A stretch of 64,000 nt of DNA, taken from Labyrinthula sp. Ha (lineage: Eukaryota; Sar; Bigyra; Labyrinthulida; Labyrinthulaceae). The DNA lies in assembly GCA_015227615.1 (NCBI GenBank), contig JAALGZ010000001.1, positions 1,302,001 through 1,366,000 of the forward strand. The letters run 5' to 3'. Every line of letters begins with the position of its first letter. Positions within the stretch are counted from its first letter, which is position 1. Shown here in pieces: positions 23,458-33,645 of this stretch. Both the position numbers and the translations under genes were made by a program. Under the pieces are notes generated by a model. It was given only the letters and a program-made list of their open reading frames with translations, did no database searches and was not told the DNA's origin.

Positions 23458-24429
23458 GTGGGGGAGAATATTGTTGGTCAGGATGATAATGTTAAGTTTG
23501 TTCTTCAGTTTGAAAACTGTATCTTAAGCGAAAAGGTTAATGAAAATATGGAAAATGGTTATTTTAAAATGATGCAAAACGTTTACAAAGTCCAATTTAT
23601 TATATTTGCCTATTTTAAGGGATTCTGCTCGACTCTTGAAACTATTAACAAGGTCAGCATAGGAATTAAACAGTTTATTTGGAGAGAAATTCTTGTTTCA
23701 TAAAACGATAACGATTTGTTATTAAAGTTTAAGAAATAGATGAAAGGCATTAAAGCACCAAATGATATAGAATAAAATATTATTTTGATTCCAACGGTTC
23801 ATGTAATTAACTGCTTAGAAAGTATAAGAAACATAGTTGATATCTCCTTTAAAAATACAAAAGCGATACCTGAGGATTTATGTTTGAACTCTTACGAAAT
23901 ATTCTCTGTAGTTGATATGCATATACTGAGAAATCATGTTAGCTTGAGATTAGGCATGTACCAAAACAGAAAAGAGACACTTCATCTTACGTTGAATTTT
24001 GTAAAAACTTCACTTATGGAAAGCTTATCAGAAGTCATGTTTATGGTGGATGATTAGAGAAAATATTCAGGCTTTGCGCAGTTATACAGTATTTCAAGAA
24101 TATTCAAATAAACCACGAACCTAGACAATTTAGCAGTTGGTATATTCTGTGAAAAAGATAATTTTCACTCAATGAGATCAATTGTTTTCCAAGTCATTAA
24201 CTTAAGCTTTAGCAAGAACAAATCCAAGCATGCTCATAATAAGGAGACCTCAGAGAGCTATCAAACAGTATATGCTAGAGTACTAAAGAAGCATAAAAAT
24301 TTTAGAATTTACTTTAAAAAAAGGGTGGAAAGAGAGTTTTTGCGTGTTGACACGATTGAACCGGACCTGTTGATAGAGATTTTAGATTCCCGTATGTTGT
24401 TAAACTCTCATGTAGCTACTACCTTATAA
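23458..24429 (+). pseudogene. Possible decayed ORF of unknown family
   Basis: Three open stretches follow each other on the plus strand in the same frame (81, 90 and 85 codons), with five TAA/TAG stops between them and no shift. That is an unusual run for 30% GC sequence. The translation has mixed charged and hydrophobic composition (for example RVEREFLRVDTIEPDLLIEI) rather than the simple composition of spurious AT-rich frames. No domain is recognised. Alternatives: a recently decayed gene, part of an unknown mobile element, or chance. Other genes here end in TAA and TAG, so read-through by a changed code is not supported. Confidence 0.3.
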
Positions 24430-27400
24430 AGCCTTGAATGGAACCGAAGGAAAAAGTGCTTTTGCAACAGATATTTATCTTTTAGTAGAATGGTTATTGT
24501 TTTTTTACTATTAATTTTTCTATTTATCATCGAGGCATTGCACAAAAGAAGGGCCTGATGCAAGAATAAGTTTGAGAAAGCAATGAGTACTGGATTTACT
24601 TTGTTATACAGTACTATAGAGGCAATATTCTTGTTGGAGTTCATTTTTCTGATAACCTAAGTTAATTGTATGAATGGTCAGTCATTCTTCAAAATAAACT
24701 GTACTTAATATTATCATTTAAGCTGTTAATATTATTAGAATAAATAATCTAGGATGGACTTATCATGAACGTATTAAAGTAAGTTGCAAAACTTTGAAAA
24801 AGATTAGAAACACTCAGAAATAAAAGAAAGAAGTCGCTATGACATCAAGCTTAAGCTCTAGTAATTTAAAAGGGTAAACAGCTCCGTCAGCTAAGAAAGC
24901 TCTTGTAATGAGAAAGGAGGGATGAAAAGAGTCTTGTGGGATTTGAAATTTGTTATTCATTCTAGACAGAGGAATGAACTGAAAGGTAAAGAAAATAGCT
25001 CAGATATTAAGTAATTAATGATCACTCTATAATTTATCGCAAAAATCTTGGTAGCTTTGAATAAAGTGCTATTATCAAGAGTCAAAACAAGGAAACATAT
25101 TTAGGTAAGAGAAGAAGAATTCCCGTAACAATTGCGGCAGACTACAAATTATTCGTGCTTTGTTGGAACAGCAACTAGAAGAGTAAAGCCATAGAAACTT
25201 TCAATGAGAAAACTGGGCAAAACTTTTTCAAACGTTCTTAGTCTACTTGAAAAACATAATACACACGATAAAAATGTTTGAGAAGCTACTAGGGGGGCTC
25301 TTGAATTATTTTTTATTTTGGTATTATTCATACCACAGAGTATAAAGTTTCGTTTGATAACTCTCTCATGATTATTCTATGAAATACATTTAAGAAAAAA
25401 AATATTTTAACTTAAAAGTTTTGCATATAATGAAACTAATTAAGTTATAGTTCTTTACTGGTTGAAGAGTAAACCCACTCTGGCTCTAACTAAAAAGCAA
25501 TATATAGTTGTTATCTAGAATGTTTTAAACATAAAAGCGTAAGACGTGTTGCTAACAAATTAATAATTACAATGAAGCATTGCTAGCTAAATTAGAGACA
25601 TATAGAGACACAATATAAGCTTCCCGTAATAGGTATTTGTACTAAATTTACAAGGCAGTTAGTTCTTGTTAGTTCTAGTAGTAAGGTTAAAACAATAATA
25701 ACCTGGTAGACTTCATTTCCTGTACCACTGTCAACAAGAACTCTACAGAGTATATATAAAAATATATTCTAGGTGATAATAATGGAGTTTAACTTACTCA
25801 ACTGATTGTATAATTCATTTAGGAAACATCCGAGTGTCATTCACTATTTATTAATGACTTCATTGTATACACAAGTGCTAAATTGTGGGTAAACCAAATA
25901 AATTCTTACAGCAAGCCCTTAAACTTTATGTAAAAGAGTGATTTGAATATTCTTTGTACATATCATGACCTATATAACTTGTCTTAATTATGTTGAAATT
26001 AACTTGAATTCATAATCACAACTCTAACCTAAGAATATCCAACTCAACAACACGGTGTTGTAAGGTATTAAACGATCCTAAAACATGATTAATTACTAAA
26101 TTAGACACCTTTGCCCAATAACAATATGATGTATCTTAAAATTTTCCCTGAAAGCTAGAGTTATGATAATCCTTAAAAAATAAAACTTAAATAAAAATTT
26201 TGCTTCTGAATACAACAAAACAAAATCTAGAGCTTTGATCTTGGTAGTGCCCTGTTTATATACAAGGTTATTAAATTCTATTACAATGCAGTGAAGGGCT
26301 TACAACACGGGTTATTAAATCCTACGCCAGATAAAATATTACATGTGAACTTATTTTCATTTCATCTTGACTGAAACAGATTTCAAGATGTACTCAAAAC
26401 TCTAATCGTAGATCTAATGAACATACGATTAGAACCGGGTAATTTATGACATGAGAGAATCACTGAGGAGAATTCACACAGGATATAATAGGCCGCTAAC
26501 CCTAAAAAATTGCTAGAAATTCATCCATAGTTAATCTAGTGGATATGTCTAGTACCTTGGGCAATAATTTTAACTCAGGTATTATCTCAAAAAATGAAAA
26601 AAATAGTTTTATGTCTACAAGAGTCAAATCAAACTCAAATCAGCAGATTCAAATCTTCCTTTCTAGACTTTTCAGTAATCAAGCGTGAAAATCAAGGTTT
26701 TTCCTCAAATATGATGGTCATATCAATAGAAGAGTCTTGCCCCCCAGACGATCACAATTCTTTAAAAAAACATATTGCTAAAGAATGAAGATAACGAAAT
26801 AACTAGAACAGACGAAGTTGACCCTATATATATAGTAAAATCATGCTAATGACAGGATATTTTTAGCTAATACTACGGGGAAGCTTTAATGATTAGAGGG
26901 CAAGAAAATAATGGTCCTCTTTGATATCAATCTTAGCTTGATAATTTCAGATTTTAGTAAAATCTGTTGTAAAAGGCACCAAGTTTGATGGGGCACTTCT
27001 CCGCCAAACCCTGTTACTAAATAGCAAAATCTGTTTGAAGGATAATAAGAAAACTGAAAAAAAATATCTAGGCTACAACTTGAATAAGGAAATAAATAAT
27101 GTTTCCATGGGAAATTCGATCTGTTAAGCTAAGTTCCATGGGAGTTTACTTTAAACATTTTGACTCTATTCTCAAAGTATGGCTTGGTACCAGAGAAGTA
27201 GCCAACTATTATTTGTAAAACGGCTATTATCTTCATATAAAACAGTCATGAGGGTACAGAGCTATTTAGAATTGGAGAATTGTAAATAAGATCCTACTTC
27301 GATATAGAGTTACTATACTAACCTCAAATAAAAAATTTAATAAGCTGTTTTAAAATTCTATAACTGATTCGTCGGCGTTACCATATTATTTAGCTCAGAA

Positions 27401-28605
27401 AAATTCCTAGTTGTCTTGATTTTCTATTGTGAACAATTACTATTAGTAGGTTAACATAACTTGAATACAAGGAAAAAGTATTTCACTCTTATTGATTTCA
27501 ATTTAAGAGTTAGTTAGTGAAGCCTTAATAGATTTTTTTCTGTGTTAAGACCATTAAAATCTATTACATAAAAGAGAAACTCTTAAACATTAGATACAAT
27601 ATTTATAATCAGAATTTACTTGAACTTTAATTTTTTAGAAGGTGAGACATGTACCATGGAACACTTTTTTCATGTTGGGTACGAAACTTTAGGCTTAATG
27701 ATGATTCGAGTAATATGGTGAAAATGAGAAACCATAGCACAAGGTGTGGCATTTCATTTACTGATAATTTATCAATAAAAAACTTGTCCATATTTTAATT
27801 TTGGTTATTTTGATAATTCACCAACTATTTTGACAGTTTATTGATAATTAACTGATTATCATTACAAGACTGGCCACATGGTGGTTGGGAAAATTAAAAA
27901 AAATAGGATTTTCCATTCGTCTGCCCTAATACAACTTTTATAAGTGAGCTATATGTCCCAACTATATCCTGTTACCTGATTATTTTTCGGTCATATGGCC
28001 TTTTTATACTGTTCTTACCACGGTGCTATAATATTGTCTATGCCATTTTGCCACAGTCTGTGTGATCCCCTTTTCTATTGATGCTCATTTATTAAACAGA
28101 ATAAAACCAGAATTATTTGATACGAAACAAAATCCCAATTCTCTTCTTGTTATTCAGAGTCAAAACAATTATCAAATAATTATTCACAAACCATATGAAA
28201 TCAGAGGCCTACGTAACATCTGTTGAAATAAGCTATTTATCTTATTTATTTATAAACGATTATCGTACCAAAGACTTAGAATATTATTTTTCAAGAAGAA
28301 CCTAGGAACCAATTATCTCATAATTTTGTAACTAATCTATTGTTTATTACTAGCTCCAATGAGACAGACAGGAATGTTTCAACATGCCTGTAACGACAAG
28401 CTGAAAATATATTTTCCAATTTTATAGGCATGCTCGATACATGTTTATCCAGGTTGAGGAAAAGTAACAATATATAGGTGAAGAAACTGAGATAATACTT
28501 TAAAGGTTTTTCTGTAAGAATCACTAGTAGCCAGAGAGTCAAACGATACTGCATTACCGTGAAAACATCGCATCTGCTCAACTTCAAGAAACAAACCACA
28601 GAACA
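24430..28605. other. Gene-free stretch upstream of island 2
   Basis: Short frames only, for example 26594-26788 (plus) and 28318-28599 (minus). None has recognisable domains and I see no RNA gene. Sequence is uniformly AT-rich. Confidence 0.4.
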
Positions 28606-29322
28606 ATGAAGAGACAGAGAAACATAGCGGTGTATAATTTTTCTACAGCAAAGCAGAACTTTGTGTCACATATCCAACCACTCAAATATATTTCAAGACC
28701 AAATTGCAATCAAAGGAACCAGTTTCGCCCTCAACAAAAACGAAAACGAAATATTGAAAGTAACCACAGAGAGAGTACTTCGAACAACAAAGAAAAGAGA
28801 TCAAGAATAAACAAAAATCACAATAAGAAGAAGGATTTGTTCATGCTTAAAAAATATATGGATATTGTAGCCTCATATGGAAACACACCAGAAGAGATTG
28901 AACGATGGAAGAAGGATAGAAAAAAAGGGTTTCCGACTAATGAAAAAGTAGACAGGAACTGCATCGACCTAGAGGATACATTAGATGAAGTAAAAGAAAC
29001 TTCTCAGAAAAAGAATAAAGTTGAAATTCCAAGGGAGAAAAAAAAAAGGATATGTATCAATTTTTTGAATAGAACTTGTAAGTTTGGGGATAAATGCAAA
29101 TTTCCACATGATGAAGAACGTAAAGCTGAGATAATAGAAAAGCGTAAGCAAGAGATAAAACGGCGTTGTGAAGAAAAATTTTCTGGCTCCAAGAACAAAA
29201 GAATTGGGTTTGAAGATCTTCTGCCAGCATTAATTCAAGATGAGAAAGATAAGGAACTTAAAGCAATGAAGCAGATTATCCATTTTATCTGTAAAAACAA
29301 CTTTTTTCTGGATGCGAAGTAA
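28606..29322 (+). CDS. NUFIP1-domain protein with CCCH zinc finger
   Basis: 238 residues, very basic N-terminus. The segment YGNTPEEIERWKKDRKKGFPT (about 91-111) fits the conserved NUFIP1 core, and a CCCH finger follows: Cys150-x7-Cys158-x5-Cys164-x3-His168 (C-INFLNRT-C-KFGDK-C-KFP-H). In yeast (Rsa1) and animals this family is a platform for assembling box C/D snoRNPs with the R2TP chaperone complex. The CCCH finger is a common companion in protists and is expected to bind RNA. The start is the only ATG near a short leader. Its TAA directly abuts the stop codon of the convergent gene at 29323, with no base between them. Shorter than human NUFIP1. Confidence 0.75.
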   Translation: MKRQRNIAVYNFSTAKQNFVSHIQPLKYISRPNCNQRNQFRPQQKRKRNIESNHRESTSNNKEKRSRINKNHNKKKDLFMLKKYMDIVASYGNTPEEIERWKKDRKKGFPTNEKVDRNCIDLEDTLDEVKETSQKKNKVEIPREKKKRICINFLNRTCKFGDKCKFPHDEERKAEIIEKRKQEIKRRCEEKFSGSKNKRIGFEDLLPALIQDEKDKELKAMKQIIHFICKNNFFLDAK

Positions 29323-30864
29323 TTATCCATGTTGAAACTTTCGTAACCAAGCAAGCTGTTCCTTATTAAAGCCACACTTTTTCCAATTATTGATCATTCC
29401 TTCATATGTTGTTGAGTTAAACTTTGAAACGAACTTCTTCATTAACTTTTCGTTTCTTCTGCAGACTAGAGTTGTTCCAATCAAATCCACGTGCGGCAAC
29501 AAATCTGGTTCTTTGGTTAAGTCAAATATCTTACTCAAGAGAATATCAGCTTTTGGTATTTTTTCCTTAATTTCCTTTACAACTGTAGGGATCAAAGCGT
29601 ACCAGTGCCTGTTCATCTCTTCTTCACCACCGATACGATCTATTAGTTTATATCCCTTTTTTTGTACTTCTTCGCAATCATCAACCAGCAAGGTAAGAAC
29701 AAAAGGAACTAATCTGTAAACAAAGTCGAATCCTTTATAGGTGAAGAAAAATATATTCTCGAGCATGATGGCAATCTCCATTCTAACCTGTTCGTTATGA
29801 TCTCTCAACAGCTTACCCAGGTGATTATGCCTTATTTCTCTTTGATAGTATACATAGACAGGAATCACATTATCTTCTCTAAACCCAATCAATTCATAAA
29901 CAGATTCAATTTCCCTTACACAAAACCCTAAACATCGTAAACAAGCAACCCGTTCTTTCGACTTTTTGGATGAAAGTATCTCCACTAGACTCGTGGTCAG
30001 TGCTTGGCAATATGGAGCAAGTGCTTGACCATAGTTTTTTATCTTCAAGAAATTTGTTAGTACTTCTAGAGCCAATACTCTATTTTCCACAGAATTTCTT
30101 GCTCTACCAGAAATCTCAGAAATCAAACAAATTATTATTGTGTGCAGGTGATGAGCCAAGAGTCCAAGCTTCTTCATACTGGCAGAGCGGTCAATTGCTG
30201 TGTTCATGAGTTGCAACAATATTAACCTGACCTCCTCACTATTTTCTTTTGTTGATTTTAGTTTCACCTTTGTAAAATCATGAGGATCAATCGCACCGCC
30301 ACGATTCAGAATCTCATTAGTGTCAGAATGCATTGGAAGGTAGAATCTTTTGTGCTTGAAATCCAATTGATACCCAACAGAAAGTTTTTCACAGATAATA
30401 GGAAACATGTACGGGAAAATGATGTCGATATCAACAAACTCATTCTTAGCCAGTAGCTGAACAAAAACTTCAACTACAATTAATTTTATATTTTCTTTCT
30501 TATGTGTAAAAAGCTTAAGCATTGCTTTGAATTTGAACAAGAACATCTCCAACATTAAAGCATTGTCACTGGGAAGTTCTCTAAGTTTGATGAATTTAGA
30601 CAGTCTTTCAAGAGAGTTTTCAATTATTTTTTCGTTAGCTATATCAAGATTCTTGAACAACTTTTTCAAGCAAGTTTCAGCCTCAGCCTCACATATATCT
30701 CCCCAATCCTCCATTCTCTCTTCATTTCTTTCTTCAGTACGTGGTTTCGTTAGCGTTAATCGGTGAATTTCCGTATCCTTTGTATCTCCAACATCTTTCT
30801 TCAAGCTGTTCAAATACGTTTGATAAAAAGCAACTTGGTTTTTCTTTTCATAAAGAATTTCCAT
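29323..30864 (-). CDS. HEAT-repeat protein, best match dynein assembly factor 5 (DNAAF5/HEATR2)
   Basis: 513 residues, almost entirely alpha-helical repeats. HEAT-like units can be followed from about residue 55: a helix pair around 85-125, then SEEVRLILLQLMNTA (about 205), LLRDHNEQVRMEIAIMLENI (about 355) and LTLLVDDCEEVQKKGYKLIDRIG (about 390). The SEE(V/L)RL..LQL unit and the DD.(E)EV..KG..L.D..G unit resemble DNAAF5, a cytoplasmic factor needed to preassemble axonemal dynein arms. DNAAF5 is usually longer (about 850 in human), so this may be a short form or another HEAT protein. The adjacent TTL-like gene fits a flagellar role. Convergent with the NUFIP1-like gene, zero spacing. Confidence 0.5.
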   Translation of the reverse strand: MEILYEKKNQVAFYQTYLNSLKKDVGDTKDTEIHRLTLTKPRTEERNEERMEDWGDICEAEAETCLKKLFKNLDIANEKIIENSLERLSKFIKLRELPSDNALMLEMFLFKFKAMLKLFTHKKENIKLIVVEVFVQLLAKNEFVDIDIIFPYMFPIICEKLSVGYQLDFKHKRFYLPMHSDTNEILNRGGAIDPHDFTKVKLKSTKENSEEVRLILLQLMNTAIDRSASMKKLGLLAHHLHTIIICLISEISGRARNSVENRVLALEVLTNFLKIKNYGQALAPYCQALTTSLVEILSSKKSKERVACLRCLGFCVREIESVYELIGFREDNVIPVYVYYQREIRHNHLGKLLRDHNEQVRMEIAIMLENIFFFTYKGFDFVYRLVPFVLTLLVDDCEEVQKKGYKLIDRIGGEEEMNRHWYALIPTVVKEIKEKIPKADILLSKIFDLTKEPDLLPHVDLIGTTLVCRRNEKLMKKFVSKFNSTTYEGMINNWKKCGFNKEQLAWLRKFQHG

Positions 30865-30963
30865 TTTGTTAATAAATATAACGGACTAGTAATAAATTAT
30901 CTTAACCGTTAACCCTATAACTGAACTATACTAATATCCGTTTAATATTCAACAAAAGTTAGA

Positions 30964-31479
30964 TTAAGGAGAACTAAGAGTAAAATCTGTTGGTCCTAGC
31001 GTAGGATGCATCGAGGGAGAGAAGGATGGTTGAATAATAGGAGAATTTGATGGATTATCAGTCGGTGTCATTGATGGTGCAAGAGTTGGCTCAGGTGTCG
31101 GTGAATTTGTTGGAAAACTTGTAGGGGAAAGGGATGGAGATAGTGTAGGAAAAAGGGTAGGAGAACCAGTAGGAGCTTGAGTACATTGATAATATCTACA
31201 AGCTTCAGCATTTCCAGATTTAATCAAGGAGTTCAGCGAAGGGGGGAAATCGTACGTTGTTTCTCGTGAAACCTGCAGGTAAAGGATCACCACATACGAA
31301 ATAAAATAAACTCCAACAGAAAAAAAAGAGAATGTTATATGTTCCTCTTTGATAACAGAGCTTGCTTTATAATCTTCAGACGCAGCTCTTGAAAATAAAC
31401 GATCTAAACGCGCTCGAGTTTGTTGTTCTTGATTTGCTGAAGTCATAGGAAATATGATATTGGCTAATATGGTCTGCAT
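30964..31479 (-). CDS. Single-pass membrane protein with PT-repeat tail
   Basis: 171 residues. A charged N-terminal part (1-46) precedes one membrane segment (about 47-70, FSFFSVGVYFISYVVILYLQV), a short linker with two Cys (94 and 99), and then about 70 residues of tandem three- to four-residue units such as SPT-LFPT-LSPS and SFPT-NSPT. No known catalytic domain. PT/PS repeat stalks of this kind are abundant in surface proteins of diatoms and other stramenopiles, where they are presumed to be O-glycosylated. It lies 99 bp upstream (in genome order) of the HEAT gene start, transcribed the same way, and divergent from the TTL-like gene. Function unknown; a surface or vesicle protein is likely. 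Confidence 0.7.
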   Translation of the reverse strand: MQTILANIIFPMTSANQEQQTRARLDRLFSRAASEDYKASSVIKEEHITFSFFSVGVYFISYVVILYLQVSRETTYDFPPSLNSLIKSGNAEACRYYQCTQAPTGSPTLFPTLSPSLSPTSFPTNSPTPEPTLAPSMTPTDNPSNSPIIQPSFSPSMHPTLGPTDFTLSSP

Positions 31480-31797
31480 ATGACACTTTTGGTCATTCTA
31501 CGTAATAATGTCCATAGCCTGGTCAAAACAGACAGTTCTAAAGATAAGACATTTTGAGAGAAAATGATGAGAAATAGAAAAAACGAGTTAAATGTACGGG
31601 ATGGACAAGAAATAAGCCGACTCAATGAAAAACCGTCTAAGTAAATTTAGATATAGCTTTCAATTGTTTAGATTTCTTTTCGGAAGTGTTTTCGCCAAGA
31701 TCCGCCTGCGTCCCTGTAAGGCTTCTTGTTGTTTGTTCTTGTCGAGTAAAGAGTTGCATCATTTTTAGTATTTTTAGTTGCTAGTATCGTGATTTTT
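31480..31797. promoter_or_regulatory. Shared divergent promoter region, PT protein and TTL-like gene
   Basis: 318 bp separate the two divergent ATGs. The interval holds no frame and contains a short GC-richer patch (near 31700, CCGCCTGCGTCCCTG), unusual in this window. No named motif can be claimed. Bidirectional use is inferred from spacing only. Confidence 0.45.
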
Positions 31798-33645
31798 ATG
31801 TCATTAGCTTTGGAAAAGCATGATAATGTGCTTCGAGTAGCTGATGAAGAGGAGATTGTAAAGAATTCGTTCGATGTTCTTCCGTCTTTTCAACAAAGTT
31901 GGAACTTGGATTTTTCCTTTCTGGGAAAATATTTCTTTAATCTTGAAAATCAAACACTTCTAGATGCGCAAGATAATATTTTAATATCATCTGAACTGAA
32001 ACAAGTTGCAGAAAATATAGAAAACTTTAAGTTACAAGGCAGCGGCTTCGATGAAAACAGCATAATTGTTGATGATGGAGAGGACGAAGACTCTGAAGTT
32101 GAATTAAATCTTATTGATCTTGAGAATAGTTTGATTCAGCTCCAAAAGAGTTTGGAAATCCTTCAAGGGAACGACGAGGAACCAGAAACTCAACCGGTTG
32201 AAATCCCAACTGAGCCCAAGAAAAATGAAACGAATAAGCAAGATGTAGAACAGGAAATAAAGGGTAGTTTTCAAGGTGATATCTTATCTGATTCGTTTGA
32301 GATTGGTGAGGCTATGAAAGAAGTTCCTAAAAGCTTAGATGAAAGTTTGATTATCACGCCTAAAGATGGGTTAAATGGTTTCTTTGATGGACATGACGTT
32401 CGTCTTTATCCACAAGTAACTCTTCCACAAAAGCGAAAACCATCATTTCAGGTCTTGAATGCTGAGAAAAACTTCTGGCCAGTTCAGTTGCGCTTGAAAA
32501 AACTAGGTTGGAACCTTGCTCAAAAAGCCCATCCATCCACAGTGAATCTATTCTTTACAAAAGGAAAAATTCCACCTTTCCTGCTAAAGAAATACTCCAA
32601 TACATCAACAGCATATAAAGTATATAACAATAAAATTATCAATTCTATTGGATTAAGTGGTTGTATTGGTGGACAAAAAAGTCTTCAACTTTCTTGCAGA
32701 CAAAAGTTAGCATCTGTTCATGGATGTGATTATTCTGAATTAAAGATTCAGCCAGTTCAAGTTGTTCTTGATAACAAAGATGCGTGTATTTCTTTTTTCG
32801 AAACTCATGTTGAATCAAAAAAAGATTATGAGCTTAAGCAATGGCTTTACAAACCTAGAAATACTTTTCATGGAGCGGGAATTAGACTCTACACTGGAAG
32901 AAAAGAGCTGTTGGAGTTAAAAAAGAAGTTTTACGGCTGTAAGAAGTTCAATAGGTACAATGATGGAGTTATTATGGAGTATATTTCCAAACCTGCGACA
33001 ATAAAAAGTGGGTTTAAGTTTGATTTTAGAAGTTACCTACTTGTTGCAAGCACAAATCCTTTACTTGTTTTTTATCACGATGGATTTGTGAGGAAAGCAG
33101 ATGTTGTTTACAATCCAAACGAGTCCAACAAAAATGCCCACATAACAAATGCGATTGGTCAAAGTACAAAAGATCATTTTTTCAATTTCGATCAATTAAG
33201 TGAATTGTTGTTCAACGAACCAGGTTCAAAATTTCCAAAGAATTTTATGACTTTGAAAAGACCTTACTTGAAGAAAGTAACAAGATTTATGTTTGAAACA
33301 ATACGAACTCAGGAAAATAAGATAAGAAAGAAAAATGGAAGGTTTCACTTATTTGGAGTAGATTGGATAGTGGATTCTGATCAAAATATTCATCTTCTTG
33401 AAGGCAACGGATTTCCTCTAGTAAGTCATTACCCAGGTATTGATTTGACTCCAAAGATTTGGAACGACATGACAGATTTGGTATTGAGAATACATACTAA
33501 ACCCAATGAGTTATCTTCAAAACTTACTGTAAGAAGTAATTATCAATACAATGGATGGCATTTAGTTTACAATGAACTTGAAGATATGTTTAATAAAAAA
33601 CATGGAGATGAATACAGTGTATGTGAAACATTTCCGGCAAACTAG
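31798..33645 (+). CDS. Tubulin-tyrosine-ligase-family (TTLL) protein
   Basis: 615 residues from the first in-frame ATG. The N-terminal 200 residues are acidic and poorly conserved. The TTL ATP-grasp domain spans about 215-560: WLYKPRNTFHGAGI with the ATP-binding Lys352, VIMEYISKP (about 391-399), the family signature FKFDFRSYLLV (about 406-416), and the metal-binding end HLFGVDWIVD...HLLEGNG (Glu535, Asn537). TTL-family enzymes add Tyr, Glu or Gly to tubulin or other proteins. Which amino acid this one uses cannot be told. Flagellar tubulin is a reasonable substrate, given the DNAAF5-like neighbour. Its TAG overlaps the stop codon of the convergent MMAA gene in a palindromic CTAG. Confidence 0.86.
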   Translation: MSLALEKHDNVLRVADEEEIVKNSFDVLPSFQQSWNLDFSFLGKYFFNLENQTLLDAQDNILISSELKQVAENIENFKLQGSGFDENSIIVDDGEDEDSEVELNLIDLENSLIQLQKSLEILQGNDEEPETQPVEIPTEPKKNETNKQDVEQEIKGSFQGDILSDSFEIGEAMKEVPKSLDESLIITPKDGLNGFFDGHDVRLYPQVTLPQKRKPSFQVLNAEKNFWPVQLRLKKLGWNLAQKAHPSTVNLFFTKGKIPPFLLKKYSNTSTAYKVYNNKIINSIGLSGCIGGQKSLQLSCRQKLASVHGCDYSELKIQPVQVVLDNKDACISFFETHVESKKDYELKQWLYKPRNTFHGAGIRLYTGRKELLELKKKFYGCKKFNRYNDGVIMEYISKPATIKSGFKFDFRSYLLVASTNPLLVFYHDGFVRKADVVYNPNESNKNAHITNAIGQSTKDHFFNFDQLSELLFNEPGSKFPKNFMTLKRPYLKKVTRFMFETIRTQENKIRKKNGRFHLFGVDWIVDSDQNIHLLEGNGFPLVSHYPGIDLTPKIWNDMTDLVLRIHTKPNELSSKLTVRSNYQYNGWHLVYNELEDMFNKKHGDEYSVCETFPAN

